Shown: one piece after another, positions 23,810 through 31,889 of the stretch
How positions within the stretch are numbered: the first letter of the stretch is position 1
Layout of the letters: each line of letters opens with the position of its first letter
Source of the DNA: Deltaproteobacteria bacterium
GTDB lineage: Bacteria > Desulfobacterota > Desulfovibrionia > Desulfovibrionales > Desulfovibrionaceae
Reading direction: 5' to 3'
Assembly (NCBI GenBank): GCA_031264465.1
Contig: JAISDX010000104.1
Coordinates: forward strand, 1 to 44,898
DNA length: 44,898 nt
Position numbers and translations under genes: made by a program
The notes under the pieces: generated by a model
What the model was told of the DNA's origin: nothing
What the model saw: only the letters and a program-made list of their open reading frames with translations
Databases searched by the model: none

Positions 23810-26719
23810 ATGAGTGACAAGACGAGAGTGAAGGACCTGGCGGTTGACCTGAACATGGCCCCCAAGGATTTGATGGCCATAATCAAGGATCTGAACATCC
23901 AGGCCAAAGTGGGCAACAGCGTGCTGGCTGACGAGGAAATCGGCCGCATTCGGGAGCGCATCAGCAACGGGGCGCAGTCCGACCGCCGCGAAGGCACGGA
24001 CGTAATCGTGCGCCGCCGCCGCAAACCCGACTCCGCCTCGGTTCCGGAAGCCGAACCCGGGGATGAAGCCGCGCCGCCCGCTCAGCCGGTTCAGCCCGCT
24101 CACGCGGCTTCGCCGGTCGCGGCAGCCGTGGCCGAAGAAAAGGCTCCGGCCAAGGTTGAAAAGAAAGCGGAAGCCAAAAAGAAAAAAACGCCGCCCGCCA
24201 CCGCTCGTATCGTCAGCCGCCCGCCCAGCCCCGCAGCCGCCGCGCAGCCCGTTCAGGAAGCCGAAGCGCCGGCCCCGGCCGAGGCCGTGGCCCAAGACCC
24301 CGCCGCCGTGCCGGATCAGGCGGCGGCCCAGGCGCAAAAAGAGCAGGCGGACGCGCCGCCTGCCCGCCAGCCCGAAGCCAAAGCCGCCCCCTCCCCCGCT
24401 CCCGCCGCTGCAAGCGGCGAGGACAAAAAACCGGCCGAAAGCGGAATTAGAGTTATTTCCCGCCCCACGGTCATTGCCCGCCCGGCCGCCCAGCCGGCCG
24501 GCTCCGGCCGGCCCGCCGCCGGCAGCGGCGAGGGGCGCCGGGAATGGCGTCCCGGCCCCCGGCCCGGCGGAACCGGCGCTGAAGGCGCCGGAACGCGCGA
24601 ATATCGTCCCCGCCCCGGCGGAACTGACGGGGCTAGGCCGGCCGGCCCCCGCCCAGGCGGTTCCCGGCCCGGCGCTCCCCGGCCCGGCGGAACTGACGGC
24701 GGACGCCCCTCCGGCCCGCGCCCCGGCGGCGCGGGCGGCTATGGCGCTCCGGCTCCGGGCCCCGCTCCGGAAGAAGGCGACCGCAGCAAAAAGCGCCAGA
24801 AAGGCAAGCGCACCGTCGAGTTCGGCGCTGAGCGCGACGGGCGTTTCGGCAAGGGGCAGGACGCCGGCGACGGCGCCTGGATGCGCTCCGGCCGAGGCAA
24901 GGGCAAGAACCGCAAGGGCGGCAAGCCCGAAGTCAAGCCCGTCTCCCAGCCCCTCAAGGCCGCCAAGCGCAAAATCCGCATGGAAGAATTTATCCGCGTT
25001 TCCGATCTGGCCCATCAGATGGGCCTCAAGGCCGGCGAAATCATCAAGGTACTCTTCGCCCTCGGGATAATGGCCACCATCAACCAGTCCCTCGAACTGG
25101 ACACCGCCGCCCTGGTGGCGGCCGAATTCGGCTACGAAGTGGAAAAGGTGGGCTTTTCCGAAGAGGAATTCCTGTCCGCCAGCGAAGAGGACGATCCGGA
25201 AAAGCTGGTTACCCGGCCGCCGGTCGTCACCATCATGGGGCACGTTGACCACGGTAAAACCTCCCTGCTGGACGCCATCCGCAAAACCTCGGTCACGGCC
25301 AGGGAAGCGGGCGGCATCACCCAGCACATAGGCGCCTACCACGTGCACACGAAAAAAGGCGACATCGTGTTCCTGGATACCCCCGGCCACGAAGCCTTTA
25401 CCGCCATGCGCGCCCGCGGCGCCGAAGTGACGGACATCGTCGTGCTGGTGGTGGCCGCCGATGACGGCGTGATGGAGCAGACCCGCGAAGCCATCAACCA
25501 CGCCAAAGCGGCCGGAGTGCCGATCATGGTGGCCGTGAACAAGATGGACAAGGAAGCGGCCAACCCGGACCGAGTCAAGCGCGAACTGGCCGACGTGGGC
25601 ATGGTGCCGGAAGAATGGGGCGGCGACACCACCTTCTCCTACATGTCGGCCAAAACCCGCCAGGGCCTGGACGACTTCCTGGAACTTCTGGCCCTGCAGG
25701 CCGAAATTCTGGAGCTCAAGGCCAACCCGGACAAACTGGCGCGCGGCCACATTGTGGAAGCCAAGCTGGACAAGGGGCGCGGCGCCCTGGGCACCGTACT
25801 CATCCAGGGCGGCACGCTGCGCGTGGGCGACTCGTTCGTCTGCGGCGTGCATCACGGCCGGGTGCGGGCCATGTTTGACGACCAGGGGCAGAAAGTGAGC
25901 GAGGCCGGTCCTTCCATGCCGGTGGAAGTGCAGGGCTTTGAAGGCGTGCCCGAGGCCGGCGAAGAGTTCGTCTGTCTGGCCGACGAAAAAGCGGCCCGCC
26001 GCATTGCCGAAACCCGCGCCACCAAGCAACGCGAACGCGAACTGGCCAAAGAATCGAAAGTCACCCTGGAAACCTTCCTGGCCAGCCGGGGCGGCGAAGC
26101 CGAAAGCCTGGTGCTCAACCTGGTGGTCAAAGCCGACGTGCAGGGCTCGCTGGAAGCCATTCTGGACCAGCTCAAGAAGCTCTCCACCGAAAAAGTGCGC
26201 ATCAACATCATCCACGGCGGCGCCGGCGCCATTTCCGAATCCGACGTTCTTCTGGCCTCCACTTCGGGCGCCATCATCATCGGCTTCAACGTGCGCCCCA
26301 ACCCCAAAACCAAGGAACTGGCCGACAGGGAAAACGTCGACATCCGCTTTTACGATATCATTTACAAGCTGGCTGAAGAAATTAAAAGCGCCATGGAAGG
26401 GCTGCTCGCCCCGGTGGAAAAAGAGGTGGCCCTCGGCCAGGCCGACGTGCGCGAAACCTTCAGCGTGCCCAAGGTCGGCACCATTGCCGGCTGCCACGTT
26501 TCCGACGGCAAGATTACCCGTAGCGCCCAGGTGCGGCTCCTGCGCGACGGCGTGGTGGTCTTTACCGGGCGCATCTCCTCGCTCAAGCGCTTCAAGGACG
26601 ACGCGCGCGAAGTGCTCAAAGGCTACGAATGCGGCATCGGCATTGAAAACTTCAATGACGTCAAAGTTGGCGACGCTATAGAAGCTTTTGAAATTGTTGA
26701 AGAAGCCGCCACACTATAA
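23810..26719 (+). CDS. infB: Translation initiation factor IF-2
   Basis: IF-2 is the GTPase that brings initiator tRNA to the 30S subunit. I place the start at 23810 (969 residues), preceded by AAAGAGG. Residues 1-55 form an IF2_N module ([15 protein letters not shown]). About 55-395 is an Ala/Pro/Gly-rich linker with repeated RPGG units; a second IF2_N module follows near 400-455. The GTPase begins with 'GHVDHGKT' at 477-484, then 'DTPGHEAF' and 'NKMDK'. The beta-barrel, IF2 domain 3 ('[12 protein letters not shown]') and C-terminal barrel complete it. ylxR ends 5 nt upstream, and a GC hairpin follows the stop. Confidence 0.98.
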   Translation: MSDKTRVKDLAVDLNMAPKDLMAIIKDLNIQAKVGNSVLADEEIGRIRERISNGAQSDRREGTDVIVRRRRKPDSASVPEAEPGDEAAPPAQPVQPAHAASPVAAAVAEEKAPAKVEKKAEAKKKKTPPATARIVSRPPSPAAAAQPVQEAEAPAPAEAVAQDPAAVPDQAAAQAQKEQADAPPARQPEAKAAPSPAPAAASGEDKKPAESGIRVISRPTVIARPAAQPAGSGRPAAGSGEGRREWRPGPRPGGTGAEGAGTREYRPRPGGTDGARPAGPRPGGSRPGAPRPGGTDGGRPSGPRPGGAGGYGAPAPGPAPEEGDRSKKRQKGKRTVEFGAERDGRFGKGQDAGDGAWMRSGRGKGKNRKGGKPEVKPVSQPLKAAKRKIRMEEFIRVSDLAHQMGLKAGEIIKVLFALGIMATINQSLELDTAALVAAEFGYEVEKVGFSEEEFLSASEEDDPEKLVTRPPVVTIMGHVDHGKTSLLDAIRKTSVTAREAGGITQHIGAYHVHTKKGDIVFLDTPGHEAFTAMRARGAEVTDIVVLVVAADDGVMEQTREAINHAKAAGVPIMVAVNKMDKEAANPDRVKRELADVGMVPEEWGGDTTFSYMSAKTRQGLDDFLELLALQAEILELKANPDKLARGHIVEAKLDKGRGALGTVLIQGGTLRVGDSFVCGVHHGRVRAMFDDQGQKVSEAGPSMPVEVQGFEGVPEAGEEFVCLADEKAARRIAETRATKQRERELAKESKVTLETFLASRGGEAESLVLNLVVKADVQGSLEAILDQLKKLSTEKVRINIIHGGAGAISESDVLLASTSGAIIIGFNVRPNPKTKELADRENVDIRFYDIIYKLAEEIKSAMEGLLAPVEKEVALGQADVRETFSVPKVGTIAGCHVSDGKITRSAQVRLLRDGVVVFTGRISSLKRFKDDAREVLKGYECGIGIENFNDVKVGDAIEAFEIVEEAATL

Positions 26720-26732
26720 CTACTCTGCTCCG

Positions 26733-26764
26733 GCCGGGCCGTCCCATGACAGGGGCGGCCCGGC
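26733..26764 (+). terminator. GC-rich hairpin after infB
   Basis: GCCGGGCCGTCCC (26733-26745) pairs with GGGGCGGCCCGGC (26752-26764), one G-U pair, 6-nt loop. It is followed by AAAAAC rather than T residues, so it is terminator-like only. It separates infB from two small membrane-protein genes and may reduce read-through. Confidence 0.5.
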
Positions 26765-26791
26765 AAAAACATTGCTTTATTCAGGGACAGC

Positions 26792-27376
26792 ATGGTCTTC
26801 AAGAAACGATTGGCACTTCCCCTGAACAGGGACAGCAAAAAGGGCGGCACACCGGCCCGGCTGCTCTGGCGCGCCGCCTGTCTGCTCCAGTTCCTGCTCT
26901 GGAGTTTTCTGATCTTTTTCCTGTTTTACCACTGGTTCGTGGAAACCCCGACCATGCAGGGCTATTACGACGCCGGGCTGGAACGCGGCTTTGACGGCCT
27001 GGCCGGGGTGGCGGCCTCGCTGGACCCGACCTTCGAAGAACTCAAGACGGTACAGGGGCGCGGCAATGCCAACCGCTTTACCCGCCTGACCGGCGAGTGC
27101 TTTTTCGCTGTCTGGTACGAACTGGACGAAATGCCCAGTTGGAACGCCGGCCTGGCGAAACTGCGCTTTGATCGGGACGGGCGCCTTTTGTGGGTCCGCC
27201 GCTACTTTATCGCGGAGCAGAACCCGGAATTCGCCGATGAAAATACCACCGGCGCGCGCTTTTCCGTCGTTCCTTCCTGGTCGGCGCGCGCCGGCGGCAG
27301 GGCCGAAAAGCCGGGCCTGACCGCCAACCCGGCCCACGGCCCCGCGGCGGTAAACTCCGGCGGAGGCCGGCCATGA
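26792..27376 (+). CDS. Hypothetical single-pass membrane protein (194 residues)
   Basis: I do not recognise this family. The basic N-terminus is followed by one strong membrane segment at about residues 24-47 (LLWRAACLLQFLLWSFLIFFLFYHWF). An extracytoplasmic domain of about 120 residues follows, with aromatic strands (ECFFAVWYELDEMP, LRFDRDGRLLWVRRYF), then a low-complexity Ala/Gly tail. AGGGA precedes the ATG. Its stop overlaps the next gene's start by 4 nt, so the two small membrane proteins are made together. Position between infB and the DUF503 gene suggests vertical inheritance within the operon, but function is unknown. Confidence 0.7.
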   Translation: MVFKKRLALPLNRDSKKGGTPARLLWRAACLLQFLLWSFLIFFLFYHWFVETPTMQGYYDAGLERGFDGLAGVAASLDPTFEELKTVQGRGNANRFTRLTGECFFAVWYELDEMPSWNAGLAKLRFDRDGRLLWVRRYFIAEQNPEFADENTTGARFSVVPSWSARAGGRAEKPGLTANPAHGPAAVNSGGGRP

Positions 27377-27744
27377 TCCTGAGCTCCCGCAAACGCGACT
27401 CCCTGATGTGCAGCGGCGCCTTTCGCAAAGTGATGCTCCACCTGCTGCTTTTCCTGTTCTTGTGGGCGCTGCTCGTTTTCGTGGTCATCCCCATGGACGG
27501 GCAGGACCCGGCTTCGCCGGAAGGGCGCGCCCTGGTCGAGGGCGAACGGGCCTACGCGGCCATTATCCGGGAGCGCCGGCCCAACCTGATTGCCACCCTG
27601 CGCGGCCTGAACATGGTGCATGCCGAATACACCCAGACGCAGGAAGGCGAGCAACGGCTGGTGCGCGTGGGCAACGTCAAGCTCTTTTTCGACCGGCAGG
27701 GCAACTTCCGCAGCCTGGAAATGCTTTACGAGCCGTCCAAATAG
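27373..27744 (+). CDS. Hypothetical single-pass membrane protein (123 residues)
   Basis: A short basic N-terminus is followed by one membrane segment at about residues 20-40 (VMLHLLLFLFLWALLVFVVIP). The outer domain of about 80 residues contains 'RVGNVKLFFDRQGNFRSLEMLYEP'. Its layout (membrane anchor, then an 'FDRxG' strand pair) resembles that of the upstream 194-residue protein, so the two may be distant paralogues or partners. The ATG overlaps the preceding stop (ATGA) and its own stop is 2 nt before the DUF503 gene. No function can be assigned. Confidence 0.7.
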   Translation: MILSSRKRDSLMCSGAFRKVMLHLLLFLFLWALLVFVVIPMDGQDPASPEGRALVEGERAYAAIIRERRPNLIATLRGLNMVHAEYTQTQEGEQRLVRVGNVKLFFDRQGNFRSLEMLYEPSK

Positions 27745-27746
27745 CC

Positions 27747-28043
27747 ATGACCATTTTCATCGGCATACTGCGCCTCGAGTTCAGGCTGCACGGCAACGAA
27801 TCGCTCAAGGACAAGCGCCGGGTGGCTCTAAGCCTCAAGCAGAAAGTCCGCAACAAATTCAATGCGAGCGTGGCCGAAACCGGCAGCGAGGACAGCATGG
27901 ATTACTTGGCGCTGTCCATCGTGTCGGTCTGCAACGACAAAAAATATCTGGAAAGCCGTCTGGCCAAATGCCTGAACATGGCGCAGGCCGCCTGCGACGA
28001 GGAACTTGTTTATGACGATATTGAAATTATGGCCGCGGATTGA
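27747..28043 (+). CDS. DUF503 (YlxP-like) protein
   Basis: This 98-residue protein is of the DUF503/YlxP family, a small ferredoxin-like fold. It begins 'IFIGILRLEFRLHGNESLKDKRRV' and has 'LKQKVRNKFNASVAETG' and 'YLALSIVSVCNDKKYLESRLAKCL', all typical. In many bacteria this gene lies between infB and rbfA and is thought to take part in ribosome biogenesis. The ATG at 27747 is chosen over longer upstream readings because it follows the previous stop by two bases and gives the family's length. rbfA would be expected next but nrnA follows. Confidence 0.88.
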   Translation: MTIFIGILRLEFRLHGNESLKDKRRVALSLKQKVRNKFNASVAETGSEDSMDYLALSIVSVCNDKKYLESRLAKCLNMAQAACDEELVYDDIEIMAAD

Positions 28044-28060
28044 CCCGGCCCGGAGCGGAT

Positions 28061-29110
28061 ATGACTACTGACAAGGACACCGGCCCGGCGGCCGTGGAAT
28101 ACCGGGTGGCCGAGCTCCTTAAAGGCGGCCGGCGCATTCTTATCGGCACCCACCAGGGGCCGGACGGCGACGCCGTGGGCTCCATGGCCGCCCTGGGCCA
28201 TATTTGCCGGGCGCTGGGGCTGGAAGTAAGGCTGTATTGCCAGTCCGACCTGCCGGACGACCTGGCCTGGCTGCCCCTGCCCGGCCCGCTGGCGCATTCC
28301 CTGGGCGAATTGCGCGGCTGGGCGCCGGACCGCCTGGCCTTGGTCGACTGCGGCGCGGCAAACCGGGCCGGTCAGGAAATGGCCGATTTTTTCCAGGGCA
28401 AAAAACCCGCCGGCCTGGAGCGGAAGAAAATCCAGACTCTGAATATCGACCACCACGTGAGCAACCCGGCTTTCGCCGACCTGAACTGGGTTGAGGTGGC
28501 CGCCCCGGCCACGGCCGAAATCATCGCCCGGCTGGCCCGCCACCTGAAGCTGTCTTACGCCGGCGGCCTCGGGGAAGCCATTTACCTGGGCCTGGCCACG
28601 GATACGGGCAATTTCACCTATGCCAACACCGGCGCCCCTTCCCTGCGCCTGGCTGCGGAAATTATCGACAGCGGCCTGAAAGTGGAAGAACTTTTCGAAA
28701 AATACGACAACACCTGGAGCCTGGGCCGCATGCGGCTTTGGGGCGAACTCTTGCAAAACGTCAGCCTGCATGCCGACGGTAAAATAGCCTCCACGGTGAT
28801 CAGCATGGCCACCCTGCGCAAGCACGGCTGTGATACTCCCGACCTGGAAGGCTTCGCCTCCTTCCTGCGCCACCTCAAGGGGGTGGAAGTTGCACTGCTG
28901 GTTCGCGAGGGCGCGACCAGCGGCAGCAAGGTCAGCCTACGCTCCATGGGCGGGCGCTCTTCGGTGGACGTTCAGGCCGTCGCCGCCCGCTTCGGCGGCG
29001 GCGGGCACCGGAGCGCCGCCGGAGCCGTCATCAGCTTCCCGGTCAACCAGGTCGAGGCCATGATGCTGGAAGCGCTGATTCCGGCGGTAACGGCGGATGG
29101 CGGCAACTAG
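28061..29110 (+). CDS. nrnA: DHH-family nanoRNase/pAp phosphatase NrnA
   Basis: NrnA degrades short oligoribonucleotides and dephosphorylates 3'-phosphoadenosine 5'-phosphate. The 349-residue protein starts at the ATG at 28061 (GGAG upstream; a TTG at 28040 inside the DUF503 gene is rejected). It has the DHH domain: 'THQGPDGDAVGSMAAL' metal ligands, 'LALVDCG', the 'NIDHHVSN' motif and 'YLGLATDTGNFTY'. The DHHA1 domain ends with 'RFGGGGHRSAAGA'. The gene is usually followed by truB; here a terminator and a metabolic insert intervene. Confidence 0.93.
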   Translation: MTTDKDTGPAAVEYRVAELLKGGRRILIGTHQGPDGDAVGSMAALGHICRALGLEVRLYCQSDLPDDLAWLPLPGPLAHSLGELRGWAPDRLALVDCGAANRAGQEMADFFQGKKPAGLERKKIQTLNIDHHVSNPAFADLNWVEVAAPATAEIIARLARHLKLSYAGGLGEAIYLGLATDTGNFTYANTGAPSLRLAAEIIDSGLKVEELFEKYDNTWSLGRMRLWGELLQNVSLHADGKIASTVISMATLRKHGCDTPDLEGFASFLRHLKGVEVALLVREGATSGSKVSLRSMGGRSSVDVQAVAARFGGGGHRSAAGAVISFPVNQVEAMMLEALIPAVTADGGN

Positions 29111-29123
29111 GGCGTTTCCCTGG

Positions 29124-29172
29124 AAAAAGACGGCCCCGGGCCGGCCTGTCTTACGGGCCGGCCCGGGGCGTT
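29124..29172. terminator. Bidirectional terminator between nrnA and buk
   Basis: A perfect 14-bp stem, GCCCCGGGCCGGCC (29133-29146) with GGCCGGCCCGGGGC (29156-29169), lies between the convergent nrnA and buk genes. On the minus strand it is followed by CGTCTTTTT, a good T-run, so it should stop ptb-buk transcripts; on the plus strand only GTTAAT follows. Confidence 0.75.
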
Positions 29173-29193
29173 AATAAAAGGGCAGAGCCGCGT

Positions 29194-30273
29194 TTAATAG
29201 GGTTCTTCCACAAAAGCGTGGGCTTCTTCTTCGCCGTCCAGCACGCGGTACACGCCCAGGGCCAGCGACTCCATCTCGTTTTCGCCTGGCAGGACGTGCA
29301 CGGGAGCGATGAACTTCACCCGTTCGGTGATCATGCCGGTGAACAGCTTGGAATAGGCCACGCCGCCGGTGAGGATGATGGCGTCGATGTCGCCGTTCAC
29401 CACCACCGAGAGCCTGGCGATGGATTTGGCGGTATTCAGGGCCATGGCTTCATAAACCAGCCTGGCGTATTCGTCGCCTTCGGCAATGCGCTTTTCCACT
29501 TCGCGCGCGTCCTGGGTGCCCAGGTGATCCACGAGCCCCCCCCGGCCCATGATGCGTTTCACGGTGTGGTTGAAGTCGTTGCCGCTGTTGTAGCAGTAAT
29601 CGACGAACTTATACATGGGAAGCGCGCCGGAGCGTTCGGGGCAGAAACCGCCTTCCTCGTCGCCCATGAGGTCCACGAGCTTGCCCTTTTGCTGCATGCT
29701 CACGGAAATGCCGCCGCCCAGGTGGCAGACCAGCAGGTTCTTTTCGCTGTGTTTCCAGCCCTGCTGTTTGCAGAACTTGATGGCCGCAGCCCGCATGTTC
29801 AGGGGGTGGCCCAGGGAGCGGCGCGGCATGTCCTTCCAGCCGCTGAGGCGGACTATCGGAATCATTTCGTCCACGGACACGGCATCGTAAATGAAAGCCT
29901 TGATGCCGAGAGGATCGGCGATTTCCTTGGCGATTTGCATGGCGATGAGCGAAACGTGGCGTGCCATCATCGGGCGGTTGCGCATAACGTCGATCATGGC
30001 CTCGCTCACCTGGTAAGCGCCGCTCTTGACCGGGTAGAACGGGCCGCCCCGGCCCACCACGGCCACGAGGTCGTTCAGGGTTTCGCCGTGCTTTTGGGCG
30101 GCTTCCAGCACCAGGCCCTTGCGCCAGTCCACCTGATCGTAGGGGCCTTTGAAGTTTTTGATTTCCTCGGGCGAATGGCTGAGGCTCTCCACCCAAAGAG
30201 GTTCGCCGTCTTTGTACATGGCGATCTTGGTGGAAGTGGAACCGGGGTTGATGGCCAAAATTTTACCTTTCAT
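29194..30273 (-). CDS. buk: Butyrate kinase
   Basis: Buk converts butyryl phosphate (or branched-chain acyl phosphates) and ADP to the acid and ATP. The 359-residue ASKHA-fold protein starts 'ILAINPGSTSTKIAMY' and has 'VVGRGGPFYPV', 'SLGHPLNMRAAA', 'LVCHLGGGISVS' and 'ILTGGVAYS', in the order and spacing of butyrate rather than acetate kinases (about 400 residues). AAGGAG precedes the ATG. It lies 128 nt downstream of ptb; the gap contains a GC-rich inverted repeat. The strong T-rich terminator downstream ends the pair. Confidence 0.92.
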   Translation of the reverse strand: MKGKILAINPGSTSTKIAMYKDGEPLWVESLSHSPEEIKNFKGPYDQVDWRKGLVLEAAQKHGETLNDLVAVVGRGGPFYPVKSGAYQVSEAMIDVMRNRPMMARHVSLIAMQIAKEIADPLGIKAFIYDAVSVDEMIPIVRLSGWKDMPRRSLGHPLNMRAAAIKFCKQQGWKHSEKNLLVCHLGGGISVSMQQKGKLVDLMGDEEGGFCPERSGALPMYKFVDYCYNSGNDFNHTVKRIMGRGGLVDHLGTQDAREVEKRIAEGDEYARLVYEAMALNTAKSIARLSVVVNGDIDAIILTGGVAYSKLFTGMITERVKFIAPVHVLPGENEMESLALGVYRVLDGEEEAHAFVEEPY

Positions 30274-30401
30274 GCAGGGGCTCCTTACAATACTTCAATA
30301 TTTTCTTGCCTGTTGAACTTGCCGGGCTTTTCGCCCGCACCAGCCCGCGCCCGGCGCCGCCGTCGGCGGGCCGGGCAGGGGGCGTGTCGAATTGTCAAAG
30401 C

Positions 30402-31316
30402 TTATTGCTTTTTGGCGGAGGCGGCGCCCATGACCAAGGAGAGGTACTTTTCCTCGGAGGAGGAGCCTCTGGAGGTCAAGACGATGGGCACCCGGGCGCC
30501 CACGACCAGGCCGGCCATGGTGGCGCCGGCCATTTCGGTAAGGGCTTTGGAAGCGATGTTGCCGGCCTGAATGTTGGGGAAGACCAGCACGTCGGGGTCG
30601 CCGGCCACCGGGCTGTCATATTTCTTGATGGCGGAAATGCTCTTGTTCAGGGCCAGATCCATAGAAATGGGGCCTTCCACGATGCAGTCGGTAAGCTCGC
30701 CCTTCTGATTCATCTGCTTGAGGGCGTCGGCGTCGACGGTTTCGGGCATTTTCGGGTTTACTTTTTCCACGGCCGCCAGCACGGCGACTTTCGGCTTGGC
30801 ATAGCCCATGTTGCGCAGCACGCCCACGGCGTTTTCGATGATTTCCTTCTTCTGTTCCAGCGTGGGGTACATTATCATGCCGCCATCGGTGGCGATGGCT
30901 ATCTTGTGAAACTTGGGAATGGAAAGGAAGGAAATGTGGCTCATCAGCTTGCCGACGTTCAGGCCGGTTTCCTTGTTGACCACGGCTTTGAGCAGAATGC
31001 TGGTGTCCAGCGCGCCCTTCATCAGAAAGTCGGCCTTGCCTTCGCGCACCAGTTGCACGGCAAAGGCGGCGGAGTCGGCAAAGTCGGGTTTGTCGAAAAT
31101 GTTCTCTTCCTTGACGGTCACGCCCAGGTGGCCAAGAATTTTCTTGATTTCAGCCTTGTCCCCCACCAGGAGCGGATCCACCAGGCCGTCTTTCATGACT
31201 CTGGTCACGGCTTCCAGGGTGTGTTCCTCGCCGGCGGCGGCCACGGCCACCCGTTTTACGCCGGGGGCGCCTTTAACGCTCCGGATGACTTCATCCCAGT
31301 TTTTGAAATAGTCCAT
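30402..31316 (-). CDS. ptb: Phosphate butyryltransferase
   Basis: Ptb exchanges CoA for phosphate on butyryl-CoA and related short or branched acyl-CoAs. The 304-residue protein belongs to the phosphate acetyl/butyryl transferase family: 'KRVAVAAAGEEHTLEAV', 'VDPLLVGDKAEIKK', 'GKADFLMKGALDTS', 'VLVFPNIQAGNIASKAL' and the C-terminal 'GARVPIVLTSRGSS'. AGGAG precedes the ATG. With buk it forms an ATP-yielding acyl-CoA-to-acid branch. The gene diverges from ortA across 271 nt. Confidence 0.92.
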   Translation of the reverse strand: MDYFKNWDEVIRSVKGAPGVKRVAVAAAGEEHTLEAVTRVMKDGLVDPLLVGDKAEIKKILGHLGVTVKEENIFDKPDFADSAAFAVQLVREGKADFLMKGALDTSILLKAVVNKETGLNVGKLMSHISFLSIPKFHKIAIATDGGMIMYPTLEQKKEIIENAVGVLRNMGYAKPKVAVLAAVEKVNPKMPETVDADALKQMNQKGELTDCIVEGPISMDLALNKSISAIKKYDSPVAGDPDVLVFPNIQAGNIASKALTEMAGATMAGLVVGARVPIVLTSRGSSSEEKYLSLVMGAASAKKQ

Positions 31317-31488
31317 TGTGCAGGTTCTCCTTGCTTGATGCGTGGTGTTTATTTTGTTGCAGAAAACTTACACTGAGTTATCTCATTAAAAAATTTTTCA
31401 CAACACCCATCTTGAGCGCCCACGGCATTTTAACCGCCCGCCCCCGAGATTTGAGCGATTTCAGGGCGGCGGCGGCTCCAGGGTTCCT

Positions 31489-31516
31489 TTGCATTTTTCC
31501 GGCTTTGGGCTATAAA
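31489..31516 (+). promoter_or_regulatory. Sigma-70 promoter of ortAB
   Basis: TTGCAT (31489-31494), a 16-nt spacer and TATAAA (31511-31516); the start of transcription would be near 31523, about 65 nt before ortA. The same 271-nt divergent region must carry the ptb promoter on the other strand; there an AT-rich stretch (31380-31410) with TTGTGA near 31403 is the best but weak candidate. Confidence 0.6.
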
Positions 31517-31587
31517 ATGTTTCACAGGCCAAAGCTTTGTCAGAAGTAATTTGAAAGTCCGGTTATAAATCAAACAAGGAGACGAGC

Positions 31588-31887
31588 ATGAAAGCAGCCA
31601 AGAAAGGCGACTGGGTGCAGGTGCGCAAAGTGGTTCTGCCGGCAGGCAAACGCGCCCCGCAAGTGCCGGAGGACACCGCGAAAACCGACCTTCTGCTTTG
31701 GGTGAAAGGTTTTGCCCAAAGCGACGCCGACCCGGGAGAGGAAGTCGGCATCAAGACCGTTACCGGCCGCCTGACCTCCGGCATCCTCCAGGCTGTAAAC
31801 CCCGCCTATACCCACGGCTTCGGCGACTACCTGCCCGAACTCGCCCAAATTTCAGCTCAGGTCAAAGAGCTGACCTTCGGAGAATAA
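31588..31887 (+). CDS. ortA: 2-amino-4-oxopentanoate thiolase subunit OrtA
   Basis: OrtA is the small subunit of 2-amino-4-ketopentanoate thiolase, which with OrtB splits 2-amino-4-oxopentanoate with CoA into acetyl-CoA and D-alanine during oxidative ornithine fermentation. The 99-residue protein has the family features 'KGDWVQVRKVVL', 'RAPQVPEDTAKT', 'LLLWVKGF' and 'GRLTSGIL...YTHGFG'. AAGGAG precedes the ATG and ortB begins 3 nt after the stop. No other ornithine genes (orr, oraS, oraE, ord) lie nearby. Confidence 0.88.
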   Translation: MKAAKKGDWVQVRKVVLPAGKRAPQVPEDTAKTDLLLWVKGFAQSDADPGEEVGIKTVTGRLTSGILQAVNPAYTHGFGDYLPELAQISAQVKELTFGE

Positions 31888-31889
31888 TC

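Noticed and set aside
23276..26497. 1073-codon open frame on the minus strand
   Set aside because: It mirrors infB and nusA. The Gly/Phe/Ala-rich translation is what an antisense of the IF-2 linker gives.
29194..30273. Acetate kinase as the identity of this gene
   Set aside because: Length (359) and motifs such as 'VVGRGGPFYPV' and the partner ptb fit butyrate kinase rather than AckA (about 400 residues).
31698..31889. Extended N-terminus of ortB reaching into ortA
   Set aside because: The extra residues are Arg/Pro-rich and out of frame with ortA; the ATG at 31890 with GGAG upstream gives the family length.
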